From CALBPI01 sp942491885 (lineage in GTDB: Bacteria > Pseudomonadota > Gammaproteobacteria > Steroidobacterales > Woeseiaceae), in assembly GCA_942491885.1 (NCBI GenBank), contig CALOCQ010000002.1, positions 248,001 to 312,000 on the forward strand: a DNA stretch of 64,000 nt, in the 5' to 3' direction. A program made the translations under genes and the position numbers. Below are positions 8,542 to 15,439 of the stretch, piece by piece (positions within the stretch are counted from its first letter, which is position 1; the number at the start of each line of letters is the position of its first letter). Below the pieces are notes generated by a model. It did no database searches and was not told where the DNA came from. It was given only the letters and a program-made list of their open reading frames with translations.

Positions 8542-9431
8542 AGCGCAACCTCCTCGGGAATCCGCTGGTCGTCCAGCATATTGACCTCGGCGGCGACGCG
8601 GTTTCTGAGCACGCCAATACCGGAAACAGACACCTCAATGATGTCCCCCGGCTTCATATAGACAGGCGGTTTGCGCACATAGCCGACGCCACCCGGCGTG
8701 CCCGTTACGATGACATCGCCGGGCAGTAACTCGGTAAAAGACGAGATGTAGGAAATCAGCGTCGGCACATCAAACACCAGATCACCCACCGAGGCGCTTT
8801 GCATCAGGGCACCATTCAGGCGCGTTTCCAGTTCGAGACCGGCCGGGTCACCGATCTCATCGGCGGTGACCATCCACGGGCCAAAACTGCCGCTGCGCGC
8901 AAAGTTCTTGCCCGCCGTGAACTGCGTCGAGTGGCGCTGATAGTCGCGCACGCTGCCATCGTTGAAACAGGCGTAGCCGGCGACGTGGCGCAGCGCACCC
9001 TGGGCCGGGATATGGCGACCACGGCGCCCGATAATGACTGCCAGCTCGCCTTCGAAATCAAACTTCTCGGACAACGAGGGCGCGACGATGACCGACTCAT
9101 GCCCCGTCTGGCTGCCGGAAAATCTGACAAACAGCAATGGGTGCGTCGGCGCATCGCGGCCGGTCTCTTCGATGTGCGGGCGATAGTTGATACCGACGCA
9201 AATGACTTTGTCTGACACCGGGATCACCGGCAGGAAAGTAACGTCGGCGGTCGCGTAATCGGCGCTGTGCTCCTGTGACAAACTGCGCAACGACTCGATC
9301 GCATCATCTGCGATCAGATCACGCAACGTGCGATAGCGCCCACCGAGGCGGGCACCGGCATCGATTATGCCGGCGGCTGTGACAATGCCGTAGCTGTCGA
9401 CGTCGTGGTGGCGGAAACTCAGAATGCGCAT
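8538..9431 (-). CDS. Fumarylacetoacetate hydrolase family protein
   Basis: A 297-residue FAH-fold protein. The core includes VICVGINYRPHIEE, the metal-binding FDFEGELAVIIGRRGRHI (E-x-E type ligands), GYACFNDGSVRDYQ, QFTAGKNFARSGSFGPWMVTADE and the C-terminal LLPGDVIVTGTPGGVGYVRKPP. These enzymes hydrolyse or decarboxylate 2-oxo/acylpyruvate-type substrates in aromatic and amino-acid breakdown. It is the first gene of the minus-strand run that continues into the retropepsin and rimK with a 4-base overlap. The substrate cannot be told from sequence, and the link to RimK may be only transcriptional. Confidence 0.9.
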   Translation of the reverse strand: MRILSFRHHDVDSYGIVTAAGIIDAGARLGGRYRTLRDLIADDAIESLRSLSQEHSADYATADVTFLPVIPVSDKVICVGINYRPHIEETGRDAPTHPLLFVRFSGSQTGHESVIVAPSLSEKFDFEGELAVIIGRRGRHIPAQGALRHVAGYACFNDGSVRDYQRHSTQFTAGKNFARSGSFGPWMVTADEIGDPAGLELETRLNGALMQSASVGDLVFDVPTLISYISSFTELLPGDVIVTGTPGGVGYVRKPPVYMKPGDIIEVSVSGIGVLRNRVAAEVNMLDDQRIPEEVAL

Positions 9432-9479
9432 GCGGACCCTCCGCTTGGATAAGCGTTCTAGAGTACGTGAGCCACGCGC

Positions 9480-11081
9480 TCAATCAAAGAGTGACAGCTG
9501 CTTGTCGTCTTCCTTCGGCCGATCGAAACGCGCCGCATCATTGCCAGCAACGCGCCGCTTGCGATAGCCGGCATCACTGCGCCCGTCGCCGGACCCGCGG
9601 CGGCTGCCATGGCGCTCGAACACCCGGCCCGACTGCTGGCGATGGGATGGCGCGTTCCTCACCACGGCGAGTCGGGCACGCGCCGCACGCACCGCCTGCA
9701 GGTGATCGACAACCGGTAACGGATAGTCGACGCCGAGTCGCAGGTCGCACTCGGCCAACTCGAGCGGCGACATCTTCCACGGCTCATGAATAAACAGTGT
9801 CGGCACCTGCGCAAGCTCTGTCACCCAGCGGCGCACGAAATCACCCCTGGGGTCGTGATCCAGGCCTTGCTTGACCGGGTTATACATGCGCGGCGTATTG
9901 ATACCCGTCACGCCACTCTGCATCTGCAACTGTGACACGTGAATACCCGGCTCATAGTCGATGAACTGGCGCGCAAGGAAATCGCGCAATAGGCGCCAGT
10001 CGAGCCACAGGTCCCAGGCGGCGAACGACGTCAGCATCGCGCGCATGCGGAAATTGATCCACCCGGTGTGCTGCAGGGCGCGCATGCACGCATCAACGAA
10101 CGGGTAGCCGGTAGTGCCGGTGCACCAGGCCTCAAACAGGTCGGCGTCGCCGCCATCGTCGCGCAGATGCTCGTAGGCCGGATTGAAACACTGGGTTTCG
10201 ATGGAAGGCTGGGATTCGAGCTTCTGCATGAAGTGGCAATGCCAGTGCAACCGGCTTTGAAAAGCGCTGGCCGCGCGTTTCGGCAGCCCGCTGGAGCGCG
10301 TCGCCGCGACCACTTCGCGCAGAGAGATACAGCCGAACGCCAGATACGGACTGATACGGGAGCAGGAACGACGCGCCACCTCGGGCGCACTGATTTCACG
10401 CTGATAGCGCTCACCGCGCGACGCCAGAAAACTGCCAAGCGTGGTGTGCGCTTGCGCGCTGCCGCCCTGCTGCGGCTGGGCACGCGACGCGACGGCCGGG
10501 TGCAAATCTGACAAACCAAGCGCCCCGGCGTCGGGCACCGGCCCGGGCTCGATCCCCGCGACACCACGCAACGCAGTCGGCGTGGACACGACCGGCGCAT
10601 GCATCCGCGCGGTCCAGATACGCGACCAACCATCGCGCGATGCCAACCGGCGGACGACACCATTCTGGCTGTGCTCACGAAACTCGACGTTCATCGTCCG
10701 CGCCCACGCGGCGACGGCAACGTCACGCCGGTAGGTCAACCCATTACCGGTCTCCTCATGCGCATCAATTGACACGAACTGCGTCTGTGCATGCAGGGCT
10801 GACAAGACCTCCACGGCATCGCCGACCCTGACGATCAGCGGCTGACCCAGCTCGGCCAGCTCGGCGCGAAGCGCAAGCACGCTTTCGCGCACAAAGCGGT
10901 AATGCATCGCGTCGGAATCGGGCGACGCCAGAATATGCGGCTCAATGATATACAGCGGCAACACGTTGACCGCGCGCGCCGCCGTCACCAGCGCCGCGTG
11001 ATCGGACACGCGCAGATCGCGCTTGAACCAGACCAGCCCGACCGGCTGCTTGTCGCTCGTGTTTCGGTGCGGCTTAGGCAT
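9480..11081 (-). CDS. Cryptochrome/photolyase family flavoprotein with an atypical FAD-pocket region
   Basis: A 533-residue protein. The N-terminal photolyase alpha/beta domain starts GLVWFKRDLRVSDHAAL. The C-terminal helical FAD domain carries GTTGYPFVDACMRALQHTGWINFRMRAMLTSF (TGYPxVDA, GWxxxRxR). After WDLWLDWR the chain reads IDYEPGIHVSQLQMQSG and INTPRMYNP (about residues 370-400). Classical CPD photolyases have NNGGWQWAASTG there; aligned by eye, the Trp of the electron-transfer chain and the flavin-N5 Asn are not conserved. The tail after about 470 is basic and ends QLSLFD. It is divergent from the photolyase-fusion gene with 134 bp between the starts. It may be a light-repair enzyme or a photoreceptor. 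Confidence 0.88.
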   Translation of the reverse strand: MPKPHRNTSDKQPVGLVWFKRDLRVSDHAALVTAARAVNVLPLYIIEPHILASPDSDAMHYRFVRESVLALRAELAELGQPLIVRVGDAVEVLSALHAQTQFVSIDAHEETGNGLTYRRDVAVAAWARTMNVEFREHSQNGVVRRLASRDGWSRIWTARMHAPVVSTPTALRGVAGIEPGPVPDAGALGLSDLHPAVASRAQPQQGGSAQAHTTLGSFLASRGERYQREISAPEVARRSCSRISPYLAFGCISLREVVAATRSSGLPKRAASAFQSRLHWHCHFMQKLESQPSIETQCFNPAYEHLRDDGGDADLFEAWCTGTTGYPFVDACMRALQHTGWINFRMRAMLTSFAAWDLWLDWRLLRDFLARQFIDYEPGIHVSQLQMQSGVTGINTPRMYNPVKQGLDHDPRGDFVRRWVTELAQVPTLFIHEPWKMSPLELAECDLRLGVDYPLPVVDHLQAVRAARARLAVVRNAPSHRQQSGRVFERHGSRRGSGDGRSDAGYRKRRVAGNDAARFDRPKEDDKQLSLFD

Positions 11082-11215
11082 ACCACCACTGTAGCGTTAA
11101 CGCCCCGTCTGCGCAGGCGGCTGTCGAATGCCTGTCCTGATCCGCATCGCCGCAACGTTGTTGTTTGCAGTCCGCATCGCTATCGTAAAGCTCCCCTGCC
11201 GATGACAGCGTCACG

Positions 11216-13663
11216 ATGACAATACTCGACCACCTGCCAACTGAGCTCAGCGAACGCAGTCGCGTTCTGAACGACGCCGAACCCGCGGCGGATGGCGCGT
11301 TCGTACTTTACTGGATGCATCATGCGATGCGCGCGCACGACAACCCGGCGCTGGACACGGCCGTTACGCTGGCCGTACGACTCGGCCGGCCCGTTCTGGT
11401 GTATCAGGGTCTCGCCGGCGCGCATCCTTTCAACAGCGACCGCCACCATTTCTTCATACTGCAGGCGGCGCGCGATATAGCTAACGCACTGGCGCAGCGC
11501 GGCATTTGCTACGCATTCCATTTACCCGGCGACAAGACGACGACAACAGTACTGCCCGGCTTGATCGACGCGGCCGCGGCTGTCGTGTTCGAGGAAATGC
11601 CGGTCGCGCCGTTTCGCCGATGGCAGCCGGCGCTTGCCGCCCGCGCGAACCCGCCTGTTATTAGTGTCGATGCGCGCTGCATCGTACCCATGCCACTGCC
11701 GGGCAAGTCGTTCGACCGGGCGTTCAAATTTCGTGATGCAATGAAACACGAATTCACGGCGCGCATCGCCGCCGGATGGCAGGATGTTCAACCCGCCGAC
11801 ATGGCGCTCGCATCACAACAATTATTCGAGCCGCTCGATATCGGCCACATGAATGATGCCGACATCCTCGAGCGCATTGCGCGATTACCAATCAATCACG
11901 CGATCGGCCCGGTGGCCGACACACCCGGCGGCAGCGATGCCGGCTATCAGCGCTGGCAAACATTTCGCGAGCGCGGTCTGAAACGCTATCACCGGCTGCG
12001 TAACGACGCCGCCGAGCAGTGGCCGCTTGGCGTAAGCCGCATGTCGGCATATCTGCACTATGGTCAGGTATCGCCGTTCCGGCTCGCGGCCGAGGCGCAG
12101 GACAGCGGCGGCGCGGGTGCTGACAAATTTCTTGAGGAGCTGACGATCTGGCGCGAGCTGGCACACAACTTTTGCTTTCATTGCGCCGATGCCGACAGCC
12201 TCGATGCAATACCACAATGGGCACAAAAAACGCTCGCCGCTCATCGCGGCGATGCGCGCGACAAGGACCTGTCGCTGTATCGCTTGCAACACGCGAACAG
12301 TGGCGACGCGCTATGGGATCTTGCGCAACGCTCGTTACTCGTGCACGGCGAGTTACACAACAATCTGCGCATGAGCTGGGCGAAGGCGTTGCTGCGCTGG
12401 ACGCGCTCGCCGGAAGAGGCGCTGTCACGGCTGATCGACCTGAATCACCGCTACGCACTGGACGGCAACGACCCGTCGTCCTACGGCGGGCTGCTTTGGG
12501 CACTCGGACTATTCGACCGACCGTTCGAGCCTGCGCGCGCCGTGGTAGGCACGCTGCGCGGGCGCTCGCTGGAAGCCCACGCCAAACGGCTGGACATGGA
12601 TGCCTATCGCGAACATGTCATGCGCAATCAGGGACGCAGGCTTCGCGTGGCGGTAATCGGCGCGGGCCTCGCGGGCGTCGCCGCGGCGCGCATACTGGCC
12701 GATCACAATCACGATGTCGTTATTGTCGAAAAGAGTCGCGGCCCGGGCGGGCGCATGGCCAGCCGCCGGCGCGATGAAACACGCTTCGACCACGGCGCGC
12801 AATACTTCACAGCGCGCGATCCGCGCATGTTGCAGCACCTCGAATCGTGGCAACGCGACGGCATTGTCGAGCAGTGGCCGCAGCGCGTTGTCGAGATCGA
12901 CGGCGATGTCGTGACCGAAAAACCGGCCCACCAGCGCTGGCGCGGCAAGCACGGGATGAACGCATTGACCAAGGCACTCGCCGGCGACCTGCATGTCTAC
13001 ACGCAATGCCGTGTGACCGATATCCGGCGCGACGCAGATCAGTGGTATCTCGATGTCGATTCGGCGGGTGCGACGCGACCTGGCGGCGGCTTCGACGTTG
13101 TTATCGTCAGCGCGCCGGCACCGCAGGCCGCGTTACTGCTCGACGGCCCCGCGCCGGCGCTTGCCGAACGTGCAGCATCGGTCGACTTTTCTCCGACCTG
13201 GGCGGTGATGTTGCAAACGCATGCGGTCGCCGATGATCACTGGCAAGGCGCGTTCGTCGCAAACTCACCGGTCGCGTGGATCGGCAACCGCGTTGGCGAA
13301 CGCGACGCCAGCGTGCAATGGGTTATTCATGCCAGCGAGTCGTGGTCGGCCGCGAATCTTGAGGCCGACGCCGCGATGGTTGCGTCGACGCTCGCCGAGG
13401 CGTTTGAACGACTCACCGGGTTGCAGGTGAACACCGACAGCGCGGTCGCCCATCGCTGGCGCTACGCACGCGTGCAACAACCGCTCACCGATGATTGCCT
13501 GTTCGACCACGACTTGCTGATTGGCGCCTGTGGCGATTGGTGCGCGGGCGCATCGCGCGTCGAGTCTGCGTGGCTCAGCGGCCAGGCAATTGCCGGGCGC
13601 GTGTTGGCCAGCGCAACACTGACAGGCGGCCCGACCGAAGGTGTTCAGGCTACGCTGCTGTGA
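11216..13663 (+). CDS. Fusion: class II-type DNA photolyase plus renalase-like FAD/NAD(P) oxidoreductase
   Basis: An 815-residue, two-domain flavoprotein. Residues 1 to about 465 are a class II-like CPD photolyase: FVLYWMHHAMRAHDNPALD, DKFLEELTIWRELAHNFCFH near 310, LRMSWAKALLRWT near 385 and YALDGNDPSSYGGLLWALG near 415. From about residue 476 a second flavoenzyme begins: VAVIGAGLAGVAAARILAD (dinucleotide fold), EKSRGPGGRMASRR, FDHGAQYFTARDPRM, GKHGMNALTKAL, and near the end ACGDWCAGASRVESAWLSG. The latter matches bacterial renalase-like oxidoreductases. No stop or frame change lies between the domains. I see no good ribosome site before the ATG. The downstream DUF2256/DUF3253 gene starts inside this stop codon. 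Confidence 0.92.
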   Translation: MTILDHLPTELSERSRVLNDAEPAADGAFVLYWMHHAMRAHDNPALDTAVTLAVRLGRPVLVYQGLAGAHPFNSDRHHFFILQAARDIANALAQRGICYAFHLPGDKTTTTVLPGLIDAAAAVVFEEMPVAPFRRWQPALAARANPPVISVDARCIVPMPLPGKSFDRAFKFRDAMKHEFTARIAAGWQDVQPADMALASQQLFEPLDIGHMNDADILERIARLPINHAIGPVADTPGGSDAGYQRWQTFRERGLKRYHRLRNDAAEQWPLGVSRMSAYLHYGQVSPFRLAAEAQDSGGAGADKFLEELTIWRELAHNFCFHCADADSLDAIPQWAQKTLAAHRGDARDKDLSLYRLQHANSGDALWDLAQRSLLVHGELHNNLRMSWAKALLRWTRSPEEALSRLIDLNHRYALDGNDPSSYGGLLWALGLFDRPFEPARAVVGTLRGRSLEAHAKRLDMDAYREHVMRNQGRRLRVAVIGAGLAGVAAARILADHNHDVVIVEKSRGPGGRMASRRRDETRFDHGAQYFTARDPRMLQHLESWQRDGIVEQWPQRVVEIDGDVVTEKPAHQRWRGKHGMNALTKALAGDLHVYTQCRVTDIRRDADQWYLDVDSAGATRPGGGFDVVIVSAPAPQAALLLDGPAPALAERAASVDFSPTWAVMLQTHAVADDHWQGAFVANSPVAWIGNRVGERDASVQWVIHASESWSAANLEADAAMVASTLAEAFERLTGLQVNTDSAVAHRWRYARVQQPLTDDCLFDHDLLIGACGDWCAGASRVESAWLSGQAIAGRVLASATLTGGPTEGVQATLL

Positions 13664-14037
13664 GCGACCCGCGAGGCGAGAGCAAGCTGTGCGTCGTGTG
13701 CGGGCGCACCATGACCTGGCGGAAGAAATGGGCGCGCAACTGGGACGCGGTGCGCTACTGCTCGGATGCGTGTCGACGCCGCGGCAAGCGCGGTTCGGAC
13801 GATGCGCTGGAAACGGCGATACTTGAGTTGCTCGCCGGACGTCGGCGGGGTGCCAGCATCTGTCCGTCGGAGGCGGCACGCCGTGTTGGCGGCGAGCAGT
13901 GGCAGCAACAGATGGAGCCGGCCCGCGCCGCAGCGCGACGACTGGTGGCACAAGGCAAAGTCGACATCCTTGCGCAAGGACGTATCAAGGACCCGTCGAC
14001 GGCACGCGGACCGATCCGGATCCGCTTGCGTCGTTAG
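13660..14037 (+). CDS. DUF2256 + DUF3253 protein, coupled to the photolyase fusion
   Basis: The start is the GTG at 13660-13662, which overlaps the fusion's TGA (GTGA). This gives 125 residues beginning with SDPRGESKLCVVCGR. Residues about 9-45 are a DUF2256 zinc-ribbon-like segment: CVVCG, MTWRKKWARNWD and YCSDACRRR, with Cys pairs fit to bind zinc. Residues about 47-125 are DUF3253, a small helical domain (AILELLAGRRRGASICPSEAARRVG; AARRLVAQGKVDILAQG). DUF2256 genes are often found beside photolyase/cryptochrome genes, and the overlap here ties it to that function. The molecular role is unknown; a nucleic-acid-binding or folding partner is possible. An in-frame start 55 codons earlier was rejected because it lies wholly inside the fusion gene. 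Confidence 0.85.
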   Translation: MSDPRGESKLCVVCGRTMTWRKKWARNWDAVRYCSDACRRRGKRGSDDALETAILELLAGRRRGASICPSEAARRVGGEQWQQQMEPARAAARRLVAQGKVDILAQGRIKDPSTARGPIRIRLRR

Positions 14038-14041
14038 CGAA

Positions 14042-14075
14042 CAAAAAAAAGCCGGCCCACAATCGTGGGCCGGCT
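14042..14075 (-). terminator. Intrinsic terminator of the HiPIP gene (possibly bidirectional)
   Basis: An 11-bp stem, AGCCGGCCCAC / GTGGGCCGGCT, with a 4-base loop; on the minus strand it is followed by eight T. It lies 26 bases past the HiPIP stop and 4 bases past the DUF2256 stop, so it can serve both converging genes. Confidence 0.9.
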
Positions 14076-14101
14076 CATTACGTTGGTGAATAACGTTCGG
14101 A

Positions 14102-14431
14102 TTAGCCTGCGCGTTGGACCCACGTGGCACACCAACCTTCTGCACTGACTGCTTTGCCGGGGAAAATCGAACACGGACCCCATTCGGCATCACCGCCGTT
14201 GTAGAGCTGGCAGTTTGCACAATTCTGGCCTTCGCCGGCGTTCGCAGCGTCAGCGGCTTTATGCTTGTAACCGAGCGCGGCAGCCTGCGGATCGTCTTCG
14301 GACAATTTCGGAAGATCACCTTCAGCAATCGCGTTACGACCCCTGAGAACCGCGGCCAGCGGTACTGCGGCGACGACGCCCATCGCGCCTTTGACGAATC
14401 CTCGGCGGCTTGAAAACTTATCTTGTGACAT
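14102..14431 (-). CDS. High-potential iron-sulfur protein (HiPIP), Tat-exported
   Basis: A 109-residue precursor starting at 14431, where AAGGAG lies 8 bases upstream; the longer frame upstream was rejected. Residues 8-38 form a Tat signal: SRRGFVKGAMGVVAAVPLAAV. The mature part holds the HiPIP 4Fe-4S ligands: C near 70 and 73 (GQNCANCQLYNG), C in WGPCSIFPGK and C in GWCATWVQ, with KAADAANAGEG before. HiPIPs are periplasmic electron carriers feeding respiratory or photosynthetic oxidases. The gene is flanked by its own promoter and terminator, and an extra intrinsic terminator sits in its leader, suggesting attenuation or an overlapping sRNA. Confidence 0.95.
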   Translation of the reverse strand: MSQDKFSSRRGFVKGAMGVVAAVPLAAVLRGRNAIAEGDLPKLSEDDPQAAALGYKHKAADAANAGEGQNCANCQLYNGGDAEWGPCSIFPGKAVSAEGWCATWVQRAG

Positions 14432-14466
14432 TCGGAAACTCCTTGAACCGTTAATTACAGTGCCCC

Positions 14467-14590
14467 AAAAAAAAGGCCGGCGTCGGAGGGGAAGCCGGCC
14501 TAGGCGTCTCTTCCAATGCGGGGGGAAAAGACTATTGGGGACAACGAAGATAGTCAACCAGCGATGCTGTGGGGACGTGACTAACTCGTA
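14467..14590 (-). ncRNA. Candidate small RNA or attenuated leader upstream of HiPIP
   Basis: On the minus strand a good promoter (14597-14625) is followed about 90 bases later by a strong intrinsic terminator: stem AGGCCGGC / GCCGGCCT (14474-14501), then eight T (14474-14467). Transcription through it reaches the HiPIP ATG 35 bases later. The terminator loop is C-rich (TTCCCCTCCGAC), and two further C-runs (CGTCCCCA; CTTTTCCCCCC) lie in the leader, an anti-Shine-Dalgarno-like pattern known from some sRNAs. It could be an independent RNA of about 124 nt or a transcription-attenuated 5' UTR. Both are inferences from the promoter/terminator spacing. Confidence 0.5.
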
Positions 14591-14596
14591 GGATGA

Positions 14597-14625
14597 ATAA
14601 TGCCTTAACTGAGACGGACTGTCAA
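14597..14625 (-). promoter_or_regulatory. Sigma70-type promoter for HiPIP leader/sRNA
   Basis: TTGACA (14625-14620), 17-base spacer, CATTAT (14602-14597) on the minus strand. An imperfect palindrome AGAGAAT-T-ATTCTCT at 14633-14647 lies just upstream of the -35 and could be an activator site. Confidence 0.65.
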
Positions 14626-14713
14626 ACTTTAAAGAGAATTATTCTCTACATTTTTTCTACAAATTAGATTCGACTTAGACGAATTGACAAAATAAGTAGA
14701 CAGATCATCGACG

Positions 14714-15436
14714 CTAGCGGTAAGTCAACAGCTCAGCAGGCAGGTGAGACACATCATTAAAGGCATCCATCGACACGCGCGATGAAGAGAACGTGAAGCG
14801 CGTGACCGACGCATTGTGGACCCGCCAGTTCAACTCGGCGGCCTTCAGCTCGGGCGACTCCAACACGGTTTGAACGGCGATACCGACCGGCCCGCCCGAC
14901 GTGAACACGACGACGTCCGACGACGACGGCGCGCGTTGCATGATATCGCGCAATGCCGTTCGCACGCCGCCGCTAAACGCAGCCCAGCTCGGGATGGAAA
15001 CCGCGTCCGCATCGTACTCGGCATTGACCCATGCCCGCATCACCGACTCCAGCAGGCGGTGCACCGTGCGGTATTGCGCCTTGGTGTCCGACGCGGCCTC
15101 AAACGCCCGCGCATCGGCATCCACCGCCTCATGGGTCCGGCGTAACACCGGCGCCAGGTCGCTCATCAGCGCTTCGGCCGGATACTCGTTGAGCCCCTCC
15201 AGCGTTTCCAGCTCGGGAAACGACGCACCGGCCTGCGCGTATGTATCGGCAACCGCCTCGGCGGTTTTCTGCTGGCGCTGCAAGCTGCCGGCAAACGCCA
15301 TAGACGGCGCAACCGAATGCGCCAACCAGTGGCGCGCCAGCGTGCGCGATTGCTCGGCACCGAGCGGCGACAAACGGTCATAGTCTTCGGTCAGGAAGCT
15401 CGCCTGCCCGTGCCGAACCACAAACAGACGGCTCAC
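14714..15436 (-). CDS. Histidine phosphatase superfamily (phosphoglycerate-mutase-like) protein
   Basis: A 240-residue protein with the phosphohistidine motif RHG at residues 8-10 (LFVVRHGQASFL), then DRLSPLGAEQSRTLARHWL, FAGSLQRQQKTAE and the second catalytic His region VVVFTSGGPVGIAV. The usual H of GH(G/S) reads TSGGP here, so the second catalytic His may be replaced. It could be a phosphatase of small molecules or proteins. It begins 3 bases after the M16 protease stop and is probably co-transcribed with it. The substrate is not predictable. Confidence 0.85.
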   Translation of the reverse strand: MSRLFVVRHGQASFLTEDYDRLSPLGAEQSRTLARHWLAHSVAPSMAFAGSLQRQQKTAEAVADTYAQAGASFPELETLEGLNEYPAEALMSDLAPVLRRTHEAVDADARAFEAASDTKAQYRTVHRLLESVMRAWVNAEYDADAVSIPSWAAFSGGVRTALRDIMQRAPSSSDVVVFTSGGPVGIAVQTVLESPELKAAELNWRVHNASVTRFTFSSSRVSMDAFNDVSHLPAELLTYR

Positions 15437-15439
15437 GGA

